Assembly: GCF_043641665.1 (NCBI RefSeq)
Contig: NC_092191.1
Location: 22,625,066-22,689,065 of the forward strand
DNA length: 64,000 nt
DNA from: Enoplosus armatus
Lineage: Eukaryota > Chordata > Actinopteri > Centrarchiformes > Enoplosidae
Reading direction: 5' to 3'
Shown here: piece after piece, positions 37,132-49,440 of the stretch
Layout: each line of letters begins with the position of its first letter
How positions within the stretch are numbered: position 1 is the stretch's first letter
The notes under the pieces: model-generated
Told to the model about the DNA's origin: nothing
Database searches by the model: none
Seen by the model: the letters and a program-made list of their open reading frames with translations, nothing else
Translations under genes and position numbers: made by a program

Positions 37132-38599
37132 CGCTGCCAACTACCCCTCTCTATCTGTTTCTCCTCCTCTTCCACTGCTCCTAAATCCAGTGGCGCCTCT
37201 GAAACGTGAGCAGGAATAAAGAAAAAAAATCTGGGAGAGAGAGAAGTCAGCAAACAAAACTCTGGGATATCTTCCAATCCTTCATTATAAGTCTCTGAGA
37301 GGTGGATATTGACATATGAGCACACCAAGCTTCATTCCAAAACAGACAAACAGCGGGCATGCCACCCTCAGCTCCTGTGCCTGCTCTCTGGTTTTCTCCT
37401 CATTCCCTCTTTCTCCCCGGTCTTTACTGTTGAGGTTTAGCAAACTACGCTTCGGAAGGTAAGCGCTTCAAATGACGCGAAAGAGCTCCAAATATCCTTT
37501 GCCACGGATTTGCACCGAGATCGGGAAGAAGTCGGGGTAGCCTTTAGAAGTACTGTAAGACAAAAGCTTATCTACCCATCTCCCCGTTCGCCGAGTACTT
37601 CCCCACCTTCTTACAACCCAGCCCTCAGTACAGACTGACAGGAAGAAGAGATGAGTGAAGAGCAAAAAGTTTGACAGAGATACTGCATCCCATGTATGTA
37701 AAAACTATTTCTTTTTACATGCATCTATTCAGGTACATTTAGCTTCTTCCTCGAATTCGTTCAACTTAATTCACTTCTCTCGATCTTTTAATATCTCTTC
37801 CCTGTGCGGTGGTTCTTGGCATCCCCATGTCAGGTCCAAACCCCTGTCTCCAGTGCTCAGTGCTTTGTCTGTGGCTGTCAGCTGTTCACACCAGAGAGTG
37901 CAGACGCATGGAGTAAAGCCAAGCAGCCGGAGGAATGTTTTCTAAACCTGAGAGGCAGGAAAAACCACTGGATAAGGCGTCCCGGGCTACCTAAACATTC
38001 GCTAATAGGTGCAAAAATGAACTATTAAAGAGGGACCTAATATGATGTAGCGGTTACCACCGAATGCCAATGGAAAGGTGGTTTTAGAAATGCCGCCAGC
38101 ACCATATTTGGACGTCCAAGATTTGAAGTCTAAACATGGTTTGCCCGATTCCCTTTGGAAGATTATTTCCAAAAAGAAATAGGAAGGAAACTGCCCGCCC
38201 AAAAATATGAAGTTTCTGACAGGACAACATAGTTTGTCGGTGCCCTCCAATGCACATGTGACTGGTCTGCCACATCTATAGTAAAGGCATGCTTGAGTTT
38301 AGGTAACTGCTTAAAAATGCACACGAAGTTCAATGTACTTGTCATATTGAGTTGTATACAATCTTCTGTAGCTCCGATGTGAGCTTTCCAAAGTTTGAAA
38401 AAAAAAAAAAAAGAAAATAACCCTGATGGTGTCATTAGCCTCTTTCACACAGAGTTCCTGGAACGCAGAATAAAGAGCCGCAAGAGGCGTTCATGAGTCA
38501 GTTCACTGGTGGTGGGTGAGTGACCCAACCCGGGTTACTTACCGGTATTTTCCCTCAAATGCTACTAGGCCTGGACGGGGCTATTGACAGCACTATCAA

Positions 38600-38793
38600 G
38601 AAGTTGTCCAGCAGCATTATGGGAAATGTAGGACACTCTGTTTTTGGAGGTCGACCCATACTAAGCACTAAAAGTCAGGATATCCTCTGCTGCTTCAATT
38701 GTGACCTTTCTTATTTCTTTTTTGCTTCTGTCTCTTGTAAGTCCCACAACTATAAGGAGGTGACGTACTAAATCACTGGGGTACTCCTTTAAG
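38600..38793 (-). repeat. repeat family C, reversed copy
   Basis: Reversed, it opens TTAAAGGAGTACCCCAGTGA and contains TACATTTCCCATAATGC, as in the other two copies. Confidence 0.5.
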
Positions 38794-40304
38794 GTCCAGG
38801 AAAAAACAACTCCGGTTGTTGGTAGTGTATGGAATGCAGACAGCAGTCTCAACAGTCATAAGTGCCACGGACACAAGGGGTCACACTTGTCAGGTAAAAG
38901 GAAACACAGATCATTCTATGTGTTTAATCCAATGAGCAATGTTGTTGTTTTTCTGGTGGGGGTGGGGGGGGGGTCTCAATTGAGCATGTTGTAATGGCGT
39001 CCATAAGCTTTTGCTCTTGGAAAAAATAAGAAAAACTGCTCCAAATGGGTAAAATCGCTGCCTCGCTGAGTTGAGAACAGCCAGTCAGACAGCCCCCCCC
39101 ACCACCACCACCACCACCACCTGCTGAATGGTGTGAAAGAGCAGCTGCTGATAAGGGTTGATTCGATCCAAAAGGTGCTGGACAGACCACAAAAAGTATA
39201 GGGAACATACAGCCCAACGATGCATGGTGGCTAAAATGCCAGCTTGGTATGTCAGGGCCCTTTGGCATGCCACTGTCAATGTTCCACAGAATCCAGTCAC
39301 TCACCAGTCAGTTTAAATGTGGACGCTGACAGATGGCATAGATACCGTATATGTATATGAATACGCCTCGAAAACCGCTTCAAATTCCCTTCGCACGGAA
39401 ATTGTTGAGCAATGCGTTCCTTTTTTTTCCGACAGCTTTTCAAGCTGCTCCGCATTCTGCACAATCTGAACAACCACACCAAATCTTGGCACGTTGAAAC
39501 TACTTCGACAAGCCTCTGAGCAGCAGGCCCTCTAGCCCTCGCAATGATAAAACATTTCTAAATGTCCCCTGAAACATCACCTCCTCTCCTCCGGCTTCAC
39601 TTCCATGCCCCTGCGAGCGTGCACATGTTGCTGGCAGATTTCTTTGGTTTGCGTCGAGCATATGGCAAGGCAGTCAGGAGAGCCATCTCAGACACAACAC
39701 AGACATCAATCAACTTGATTCATCCGGGCTGCAGAGAGGCTGGAGAGAGTGTAGCAGGCAGAAATGATAACGTAAATACTGAAGTCAGGGGGGTAATTAC
39801 ATTCTTTCTGATGTTTTCCATTGGGCCGCAAGGGGCTTTTGTGAGCCATGCAGTGCAAACACCTAAGTCAGGATTGACTAACAACGCATTTTAAGGGTAA
39901 TTTGGTGTTTTCGCACTCATGGCTATGAGCTGCTTGCAGGGATTCAGGGCTCTTTAGTGTTCTCTGGTCTCGAGCAGAAGTTCCTCTCCCGTGTTTGCTT
40001 TGATTTTGTGGCAAAAAGTCTTTGATTGCATTTTATATATAGCAGTTTGTCTCAAATGCAGTTCAGCCTTTTTACAGAAAGGGTGTGTGTACTGTAGGAA
40101 GTTTACTGATTCATTTTCAAGCTATGCAAATTACTGTTACCACTATAAATATATGGCAATATTGGAACAATGAGTACCGAGAATGTATCATTATATCTTT
40201 TTCTGTCCCGGGAGGAGTGCTACTGCATATGTGAGAAAAGTTGTATGAAGCCTTTTGGCGTGAAGCCTGATAAATGTCCTCAACTAATGACGCTCAAAAT
40301 ACAC

Positions 40305-40442
40305 ACCCGGGTCACACACACATTCACACAGTGATGACCGCGACCGCGAGCTGCCATGCAAGGTGCCCATCGGGGGCAACTTTGGGTTCAGTGTCTTGCT
40401 CAAGGGCACTTTGACATGTGGACGGTGCTAGCCACTGCACCA
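40305..40442 (-). repeat. fragment of the SINE-like repeat
   Basis: Shares GAGCTGCCATGCAAGGTGC, GGTTCAGTGTCTTGCTCAAG and the GTGCTAGCCACTGCACCA end with the copy at 47210-47484, in the same orientation. The CACA-rich and tail parts are shortened. Confidence 0.6.
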
Positions 40443-41671
40443 TGCGTGAAATGAGCACGTTTCAGTTTGTGGCCTACACCAAAGTCGTTGGCGTAGAAAT
40501 GTTTAAGCCCAGCCAAAGAGGTGGCAATGTAAATTTTTCTCCGAACAAAAGAGAGAAGCTTTTTGGATTAGGACTTCTCAATCAATAAGTCTCTATTGTG
40601 GGGTTCTCTAACTTCTGGATGATCCTAATGAATGCAACAAGCCAAAATGTGTTGGTCCTAGAAGTCAAGTTGCACTTCATGCTGGAGTGTTGACATCTTC
40701 ACACTTTGTCCCTTCTCCATGCACCTTGGAATTAAGTACAGTTGTGCCATGCGTGTCCATTCTCTGATTGCACGCCATCATGGCATTCTTATTTGCTCAT
40801 TGCGGTGATGGTGAGGTGATCCTCTCTGCGCAAACCTTCCGTCAGGTCCAAGACTACTAACATTTGTCTGAGGGTGTTTTTGCACTGTGGGAGAGCTGAG
40901 GGATAGCTGTGGGAGACGGGGAATAACTTTCCCAGATGTGGCACCAAAGCCAGTTGCTGACAGGCTGTCTGTCGCGTGGGACAGGGCTGACAGAGAGGCT
41001 GTGGGCTTCCTGTTTTAGAAGAGCAAACACGTCTGCTACTTTCACAAAGTGCAGCGCTGACGGCACGCTGGGCTAAAACCAGCCCGTGGTAGTCCCATTA
41101 ATTTAGGCTCAGAGGCCTTGAGTGCTATTTGTAGGTATGCGAATTAGATGTAAGTGGTACGCAGGTATTTCGGTTGGACACACAAACTGGCTACAGCGTC
41201 CAGAGAACAAACCGTGGCTGGGCAAGAATTCACCTGCTGAACTTTCAAAAACATTGTTACCATGTAGCTGTTATTAATGAACCTAAAGCCCCAATGTGTA
41301 CAAATGTCATGTGATATCAGTGTGCATTGCTGTCGGCCCGTTTCTTTTTCCTTAAAATTGAATTGGGGGACGCCAAAATCAGAAATTCTTCAATCCCTTC
41401 GCATAGAGGGAAACATGCTGAGGAGTGTTTACTCTCTCACTAAATGTGAACTCACACCACATGCAGTATATCTAGAACTGGGGCTCCAATCCAGTTTACA
41501 CTTGACAAAAATACCCAGATTTGCTGAGTTCTGACATTACAAATCTCTCTAATCAAACCATGTCTCTCTATGGTAAGTATTTCGCAGGCTTCTCACTCTA
41601 AGCTGGCGCTGACCATTGCTTTCACCTGTTGAAATAAAAAAATGGCGCAGGTGGCTAATTAAGGTTTATGC

Positions 41672-42286
41672 TAGGGCTGGACGACATACCATATTAATTC
41701 CACTGATTTGATGTTTTATGTAAATGTGTAAATCGTCAAAATCTGCACGTTTAATAAAATTGAAAGTTTATTTTCACTCTAAAAGTAATGTAGACGATAC
41801 CAGGCTGATGTCCTTGCAATGCTTAATTGAAACATATGCAACTGACAGTCCATGCCTAGGATAACCTATACTTTCAGAATATGCATAACAACAACAGCCT
41901 TGCAGGTGGTGCAGCTTTTTTAATCATTCTTGCTTAACTGTCGTGGCGATGAAGACCTAAAAAATGTGATCCAACGCGATCTAAAGCACACTTTAGTATC
42001 CCTGCATTTTGAAGGGTATAAAAAAAATTTAAAAAAACATTCAAATTCATGAATCGCCCCCAAAACTTGAAAAATAACCTGGAGGTCAACTTTACAAGGC
42101 AAACAACTGCATCATTTCATCTGATCCTTTTCATGTGGAAACTACAACTTTGTAGCCACACTTGGTAGAAATTTGACACTATGAAGACAATCACTACAGG
42201 CCTGGGGTGTCATTTATAATTACACATCAAAAGCACAGTATTGGTCAGGAAAGTTCCAATTCCATCTTTTTGTCAGCTCTAGCCCG
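41672..42286. mobile_element. possible hAT-like relic
   Basis: Left TAGGGCTGGACGA and right (reversed) TAGAGCTGACAAA are weakly matching ends of a type common in fish hAT elements. No target duplication is visible. Confidence 0.3.
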
Positions 42287-43762
42287 CATTATCCCAACAT
42301 TCCATGTTTAGGTTTGATGCTTGTGAGGCCAGTGGCAGGTACTCGTGTTGACACTATGGCGAATCCTCTGGTGTCTCATTTGGAGAGTAGCACTGGTTCG
42401 ATATATGAACCCTCAGACCATCTAAGGCCACAATCTGGTAGGCCATGAACAGTACTTCAAATACGGCAAGCATTGAATAAGACAAGGCTTACGCTTAACA
42501 TTTATTTGGAAGCCATATATAAAAGTTACTTCTCTCCGGTTTCCCCACAAATGTATTGAATATGAATTATTGAGACATTTTGGTGGCTGCCTTCTCCCCT
42601 CTCTATATATGTGTCTGTGTCCCGTTTCCCTCTCTACCTTTGATGTCTGGCCATTTCTCTGGCATTTACAAACTGCTAGCTGAAATTAAACTGAGTAGAG
42701 GTGGTTATTTTGAAACGGGGTCTGGGTCTGCTCGAGTCTGCTCGAGTCTGCAGCGCTGCGAAGCCAAGCATCAACACTGTTCTGTCTGCTGACCTCCCCC
42801 GTTAATATCCCCAAGTCGGTCGGTCTGGCTGTGGCCAGAGGCACAACCACTCTAACTGCAGTCTACAGATCTCTGACAAAATATTGACTTATTCATAGAT
42901 GCATACTGGCGAGTCTGACGTTGGAGTTCGGCCTTGAATTTATGACAAGCCACAATAACCAACCACGAGCTGGTGAATTATAGCTGTTGTTGATCTGTCA
43001 GATCCATAAGAGTTTGACTGCCAGCCAAAGTTGGACCAAAAAAACACGACGATTTTTTTTTTCTCTCTAAATGGTTTGGGCAGCTCCGAAACGAAAAGTG
43101 TCTCATAAAAATGTGAATGCCACAAGCCAATGCGACCCGTCATAGCAACCTAATATGGCCCATATAGCTGAAGGTGTGGGGAAATATGGTGTATTAGGCA
43201 TTTAGTCTATAAATACATATAAAGCACAGGGAAATAATACATTGAAAGTCAGCCCATGGGTGTCTGGCAGTGGTCTATTCATGCTTTTGTGCGTCAACAG
43301 CCATTTAGCACTGGGTACCACTTTAAACTGTAAATGGGAGATAATGCGTCTTCTGGTGCAAGGCGGTAGATATCAGGTATTCAGAAACTCCGCTATAGAC
43401 GGCCTCTCCCCATTCATATCCACCCAGGCACTTGTTGTTTCAGTAAATTGGGGCGGGGGGTTCTTCCCCAGATGACACAGTTACTTTATTCCACCTCTTC
43501 CATCCTAACTCTCACACTCCCTGCCTTTGTCTGAAATTGCCCTCAGAAAATGAGTCTAATAATTCATTTTCGACAGCCCCGAGCAGCAGGCAATGCTTAA
43601 GTCTTTATGCCATTACTGCTGGAGCTGCAATTTGGACAAATCCTGTTACTGCCCAACTGCAAGCTCCACATTCTCTCCACGTCCTCACAGAGCAGATGTG
43701 ATGTGTTTGGATTTTTTTTGTGCATGTGTGTGGTATGTGTATATTTGTTTGTGCATTTTAAG

Positions 43763-43865
43763 ATTCAATTCAATTCAATTCAATTTTATTTATATAGCGC
43801 CAAATCACAACAAAGTCATCTCATGACACTTTACAAAATAGAGCAGGTCTAGACCGAAGATGCGA
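43763..43865 (-). repeat. retroposon 3' tail with (TTCAA)n
   Basis: A (TTCAA) pentamer array (43763-43785) is joined to TTTTATTTATATAGCGCCAA, CAAAGTCATCTCATGACAC and GGTCTAGACC. This is a common fish retroposon tail with its terminal pentamer. Confidence 0.65.
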
Positions 43866-44050
43866 CACCTCTCACTTTTCCTGGAATTCCCAGCATTTCT
43901 TGCCATAAACAAAGTTTGACATTGAAAACAGAAGTACTGATAATCAATGATCAAATTAAATCCAAATTGTGTGACATTACTCTTTCATGTTTATTGATGA
44001 TGTGGTAATATTTTAGTATGTGGTAATATTTTAGTAGAATCATATCTTCT

Positions 44051-44310
44051 TAAAGGAGTACTCCACCAATTTAGCATTGCACCCCTTTAACATTATCAGA
44101 AGAACAATGAACAGTTTAAAAAGGTATCAAAATGGATTCGGCAGAACCAGAGGCGCCATCTTCTTTATTGCACAAATTCGTCTTCCTTCTCAAAAAACCT
44201 GGCACCTCCGTGATCCACAATGCAACGGCCAATCAGCGGCCAACAGTTCCATCAGAAATATGGGTGTGTTATGCGTTTGCCATTCCGAGGCAGCGATGCT
44301 ACATTAGCTT
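44051..44310 (+). repeat. repeat family C, copy
   Basis: Opens TTAAAGGAGTACTCCACCAA, then TTTAGCATTGCACCCCTTTA, AAAACCTGGCACC and CCACAATGCAACGGCC; shared with 50323-50660. Confidence 0.6.
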
Positions 44311-44774
44311 GGGTGAGCGAACAAGGCAGCCACCGGTGCACTGCCAAAGATTTTCCGGGTCCTGCGCTCTAGAATTAACGTTCCGTGCTTGTGAGTAGTG
44401 AACATGAATAGACTAATTTGACAGTAATTGTTTGGGTCACAGGGCAGACGGAAGGAAGTCGTATAACAAACCAAATGTCCTGCCCCGAACGGTTTGGGAC
44501 GAATACACGTACCATTACACTCCTGCTGTATATATAAAAAGATCTGCTTGCTAAGACCTGAAACTTCATTCAGTCAGGTAAGCCATCATGGTGAACAACT
44601 TGTCTGACATTCATCAAATGACATTATGACATGAAGTGTCACTATGAAACCATCTGAAAGGCAGTGCCACGCATCCAAAAATCTTTTCCAAAGCAGCATT
44701 TTCCCTCTTCAAGAACATCATTAACATGCACAAATTAAAGTAATAAAAGGTGATCTGTAGGGAGGCTTACTCAC

Positions 44775-44920
44775 CATGGATAGGGTTGTGTCCCACTGTT
44801 AGGGGGATCGGCCTCTCAGGTTGGGAGTGGACATGCGTCTGTGTGTGTGTGTGGTGTGTGTGGTAGTATTTCGGCTTTATAACATACTGCTGGCTCTGAC
44901 CTGGGTGCATGGGCCGGATC
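44775..44920 (-). CDS. ltbp1: ltbp1 exon, long isoform only: linker with His/Thr repeat
   Basis: This 146-base exon lies between CCCTCCAG and GTGAGT. One base completes the split codon from the upstream exon and one base is carried out, so phase fits on both sides. It encodes about 48 residues. GQSQQYVIKPKYY matches the conserved GQTQEYVLKPKYF block of mammalian long LTBP1. After that block comes a low-complexity HTHHTHTQTHVH run encoded by an in-frame CA microsatellite, then a Pro-rich tail ending GHNPIH. There are no cysteines, so it is a flexible extracellular linker. Identification rests on the conserved block, the exact phase match and position. Confidence 0.9.
44842..44875 (-). repeat. 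ltbp1: coding CA microsatellite
   Basis: Interrupted CA repeat inside the exon at 44775-44920, translated as alternating His and Thr. Length changes that are not multiples of three would break the long isoform only. Confidence 0.85.
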
Positions 44921-45237
44921 CTGGAGGGAAAGGAGGACATCATCAGTTGTCAAATAGAACATAAAATACTCTTGAAAAAAGAAAAAAAAACACATACTTC
45001 TTCAAGAACATGACACACTACACATCAAAACCATTCATGTTTTCCAGGTAGATACTAACGGTAGCCAGGAACAAGTCTTCAGTACCGTTCAATATCTAAG
45101 TGCAGGCTCACTTTATTGCAGTACTTTATGGTTGACCAAAGGGACAATCTCCCATAAACTTGACGGCTGATCTGCTTTTATTGTTTTTCATAAGATAAAT
45201 GTGCTAATCAGGGTCTGAAATCATTGCGATGACCTAA

Positions 45238-46200
45238 CAGTGCTGCTAGAAAGTTGATGAACCCTTTAGAATTTTGGGTATTTCTGCATAGATGTGCTCT
45301 CAAATGTGAGCAGATCTTCATCCAAGTTGTAAAAATACAAGAAGAGGACCCAGTTAAACAATTAACACAAATAACATTACACTTTTTTTATTTATTTATT
45401 TTTTATTTGGAAAAATAATTGTTGGAAAAAGTATGGGAACCTTTGCTTTAAGTTCCTGGCGTGACCCCCTTGTGTAGCAATAACTTGAGGAATTTTGGCC
45501 CATACCTCCTTAAAAAACGCTTCAACTCAGTGATGTTGGTGGGCTTCCTTGAATGAACTGCTCGCTTCGGGTCTTTCCACAACCCTTTCCACTTCACTTT
45601 TGACAAACTGGACTTTGACTCGGCCCTCACAAAACGTGACATTTTTTCTGCTTCAACCATTCTTTAGTAGACAGACTTGTGTGTTTGGGGTCATTGTCAT
45701 TACTGCATGACCCACCTTTTGTTGAGCTTCAGTTTACAAATGCATACATTGACATTGTCCTGTAGAGTTTGCTGGTACAATCCAGAATTCATAGTTCCGT
45801 CAATGATTGCAAGCCGCCCTGGTCCCAACACAGCAAAGCAGCCCCAAACCATGATACTGCCACCACCGTGCTTCACAGTTGGGATAAGCTTCTTATGCTG
45901 GAAGGCGGTGTTTGGTTTTCGCTTCTCATTTAAACCAAAAAGTTCTATTTTATCCTTCCACAGAGCATTTGATGGCAGTGATGTTCTTCTTGGAGAGTAG
46001 TGGCTTTCTCCTTGCTATTCTGCCATACACACAATTCTTCAGTGTTTGTCTAATGGTGGACTCATGAACACTAGCCAATGCAAGAGAAATCTGTCGATCC
46101 TCCTGTAGTAATACATGCCTTGGATGATCCTTTGATTGAGGCATGGCACTCTTCCACAAACTTGTGTGGTTAAGACCAGACTAAGTGGTGGCCAAGGTTT
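45238..46200 (-). mobile_element. Tc1-like element relic, one end preserved
   Basis: The left end is CAGTGCTGCTAGAAAGTTGA at 45238, a typical fish Tc1 terminus. Minus-strand frames carry transposase remnants: LASVHESTIRQTLKN and RRKPLLSKKNITAIKCSVEG (about 45955-46080), a WGCF-like block near 45850, KPTNITELKRFLRRYGPKFL and LHKGVTPGT (about 45450-45540). Frameshifts are numerous. The right end was not found, so the element is truncated or eroded. Confidence 0.8.
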
Positions 46201-47209
46201 ATATTCTTTCAATGGGGCAGGGACCGCTAAACTCTCACGTGAACTGTGACCCCAAAACCAAGGTACATACCTAACCTTGAATTTTGAGTACCTATAGTTG
46301 GATGGTAGTTGCCATGTCGCATTTCATGTGATAATGTTACACATTAACTTACAAGGGTTGTTGGACCAGCTAGCTAGTAATGTTCGCCTCAACACCAAAC
46401 TGAACACACACTCAGTGCAAAGTGATGTATCGATAAATTGGCCAGCAAGCTAACACAACAGCTAACTAACGTTAGGTCTCTCCTGAGTTATTCATAAACC
46501 TTTGTTTGACTAGTGTATTACTGGACCTGGCCGCCACACGCCGCACCACCCGCCACCACAAGTAAATTCTCAATCTTCACAAGTTACTTTCCAAATGCCT
46601 CATCCAGTTCATGGAACTCACATCTGAGCTAAATACCAGAGTTGGACACCATAAGATCAACACTAGTAAAACATGATGCAATCCAAGACAGTTCTCCAGC
46701 AACAAATTCAACCTTTGTGAAACTTACAATTTTTCATTTCTGCTGAGACTGATTTAGAGAGATGTTGACTCAACTCTGTGGTCATTCTTGAGGTTTCCTT
46801 ACTTTACAGACAGCAAATCATAAATCTTTCATTTCAGCTTCATTACACAGATGGCATGGAACAGAGAGTGAGGGAGTTGCATATAATACAGGTGCCTTGG
46901 CTGATTTTAAACCCAGGACTTAGAGAGCTGAGGGTACAGGTTGTAACCTTGTGAGGCAGCAGGATGCCCTTACACTGCTCATTCATCAGTGATTGAAGGT
47001 TGCAGTATGATAGCAGAAGGTATTTCTATGCTCTTACTCTCTCCCTGGTCTGCAGCTGCTGCTTCCTTAGGCAGTGAGTCATGCAGTGTTACTAGTATTC
47101 TCAACTGCAGAACCAAATGTGGCCTGAGAGGATTCTGCCATGTTGCAGCACCGTAGGAGAAAAGGGACACAGCCAAGCAAAAAGTATTCTAATAACACCT
47201 AAAATGGTG

Positions 47210-47484
47210 TAAATGATCTCACTTATATAGCGCTTTTCAACCTTCACGGTTCCCAAAGCGCTTTACAGCTAAGTCCCATTCACCCATTCACTCACACATT
47301 CACACACCGATGGCGACCGAGCTGCCATGCAAGGTGCTGGTCTCCATCGGGAGCAACTTGGGGTTCAGTGTCTTGCTCAAGGACACTTCGACATGACGGG
47401 GGCAGCCAGGGATCGAATCCCCAACCCACTCTAACCAGCTTTACCTCCCGTGCGACAGTGCTAACCACTGCGCCACCATGCCGC
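47210..47484 (-). repeat. SINE-like repeat with tRNA-like head
   Basis: On the minus strand it begins GCGGCATGGTGGCGCAGTGG and contains GGGGATTCGATCC, a tRNA B-box-like motif, then a body and the tail AAAGCGCTTTGGGAACCGTG ... GCGCTATATAAGT. The tRNA-like part has no intact cloverleaf and is not a tRNA gene. Class assignment is by resemblance. Confidence 0.6.
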
Positions 47485-47776
47485 TTGTTGGCCCATACAG
47501 AGGCAGTGTATTCAGCCATATTTTGAATATGACTGTTTGAAACCATCGGTGCATACAGACGGAGACTGGAGAAATGGATTATGGCGGACGAGTGGTTTCC
47601 CCAACCGTAAAAACTTGTCAAGGTGGAGAGTCGAAGTGAAACTGTGATTTCTGTGCCAGAAGTAAGAAAATCTCATTCAAGATCCCATTCAAGATGACAT
47701 TTGTAATAGTGTTGACTGGCAAATCCAACCTTGGAACATAGCCTTACTCAACAGTATGTTTAGATGATTACGTCAT

Positions 47777-47805
47777 TAAAAAAAAAAAAATATATATATA
47801 TATAT
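47777..47805 (+). repeat. A run and (TA)n
   Basis: A run of A followed directly by about seven TA units. Confidence 0.9.
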
Positions 47806-48715
47806 TGTTTCCTATAAACCCTAGACACTTGCAGGTTAAACATCGTGGCTCGACAGAAGTCCATGGACGAGTAAGTTGAGACACCTCTCTACTAACAGCA
47901 GGACTGAAAAGTGCAAACGTTTTTTGACAGCAGAGATTACAGCTAAAAAAAAAGATTTTAGAACTTGAGTGAATATTATGGACAGTTGCGCCAGTAAATT
48001 TTGATGGGAGCTGGGATGATCGTTTTTTATGCTAAAATATTTCAACGTTGTAAAAAGATGGGACTGTTTACGTGTTTGTGTATTACTTTTGTGAGCATAG
48101 CAAAAATAGTAAGTCTATTTGAGCCCTCAGATCCTGGCATGGGCTGGTGTTAAAAATAAAAGTCAGCATGAAAATATCTATGTGTGCTCATCAGTGTTTG
48201 GTCAGCTGTTGTCGGAACCACCAGGCGTCTTCTACATCCTCTAATATTAAAAGTAATGGTGTGAATGTCCGCGGTCTGCTTGGAGATATACTGTGTTTAT
48301 ATCTTTTATCTCCTCAATTAGGTCAAATAAACTTGATAGCCAAACAAAGCATGTGCTCTGAATTGCGACCATGCAGTCTGACATTATTGGAGATGAGCAG
48401 CTTCTATCAGCTTAGTTAAAGAGATCTATTCCTCAACAACAGATAGAGGGAAAGGCTGTAGACATGAAGGGGGGGATTCTCTGGTGTTGTCTTGTCCACA
48501 TGCACTCACCCATCAAGCAAAAAAGAGGAACCTGTCCATGTGCGAGAAAATCACCTTCAATGAATAGGGTCCTGTTCAATTGACACATGGTCTCAAGTCT
48601 GTGGGTCAATATGTCTTATACCTGAGTGGATCCAAGCAGACTTGTTTCTCTTGGCTTCTCTCTCTGTTTATCTACATAAATGGCCAGGTTGAACACTCCA
48701 AATTCTTGAGTCTAA

Positions 48716-49137
48716 GGGCCTTTCTCAACCCCCCCCCCCCCCCCCCCCCCCGACGTCGAGGGTCCCCCATATTGAGTGCCATCCCAAACCAATTACCGGG
48801 GAGTGGAAGTGGGTTATAATAACCCTCCAACAGCAAGTCTGCATCAATGCTGACTTACTGACGCCGTGTTGTATTCATCGTGAAAGACGTATGCAAATAT
48901 GAGTCCCATGGAACGCAAACTGCTCAAACTAAGATAGACATTCATTGTCCTTTGGACATTTCATCCACTTGGGTGATATGTAGGCCTAAAGAAATCACGT
49001 TAATGCTTTGACAATCTTCACCTACAGCTACACAATTTAAATATTAGTCTACAGAGAGGGAAGTTCGTCCCGAAGCTTGTCGCTGTATTTACACCCTACA
49101 CCTTCATGAAGCTGGGGGTCCGGTTTGAGAAAGGCCC
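48716..49137. mobile_element. 422-base Harbinger-type MITE
   Basis: Ends GGGCCTTTCTCAACCC and (reversed) GGGCCTTTCTCAAACC, flanked on both sides by TAA (48713-48715, 49138-49140). A GGGCC start with a TAA/TTA duplication is typical of PIF/Harbinger. A 23-base C run (48729-48751) abuts the left end. Non-coding. Confidence 0.75.
48729..48751 (+). repeat. 23-base C run
   Basis: Longest pure C run in the window, at the left end of a MITE. Confidence 0.95.
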
Positions 49138-49169
49138 TAACAATACCCTCTTCTTTAAGGTGGGAGGTC

Positions 49170-49440
49170 AATAGTACTGAAGAAAGCTCAGCAAAGACTT
49201 TGTCTTTTTAAGACAACTGAAAAGGTTTTCCGTATCACAGGAAGGTATGATGCAAAAGCTATTGTGCTGGGATCGAGAGCACCCTCACCTCTGGAATAAC
49301 TGTGTGGTGCTGGAAACACCTCAGCACAAGACAGGAAACGGCTGAACAAAATGGTACGCAGGGCATCAAAAATCATAGACCCAAGAGCTACCACCCCTTG
49401 TTGAAATCTACAATCCATTAGACTACGGGACTCACTCTGC
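49170..49440 (+). mobile_element. LINE relic, C-terminus of ORF2
   Basis: The + strand reads KKAQQRLCLFKTTEKV, then ITGRYDAKAIVLGS, NKMVRRASKIIDP and later stops. KKAQQRL and the following blocks match the C-terminal part of common fish LINE reverse-transcriptase proteins. It begins directly beside the MITE ending at 49137. Confidence 0.7.

Larger units (their letters stand above)
36981..44774. other. short-isoform 5' UTR/promoter region and long-isoform intron
   Basis: The first few hundred bases above 36980 must hold the short-isoform 5' UTR and promoter. Further up: a reversed family C repeat (38600-38793), an ACC-rich tract (39095-39121), a SINE-like fragment (40305-40442), a possible hAT relic (41672-42286), a 10-base CTGCTCGAGT duplication (42725-42750) and a LINE/SINE tail (43763-43865). 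39300-40250 and 42800-43750 have no recognisable repeat or gene. Confidence 0.6.

Noticed and set aside
39562..39894. 110-codon open frame on the + strand
   Set aside because: No recognisable domain or homologous motif; kept only as possible non-coding conserved sequence.
47400..47480. tRNA-like A/B-box sequence
   Set aside because: It is the head of a SINE-like repeat with no complete cloverleaf or acceptor stem, so not a tRNA gene.
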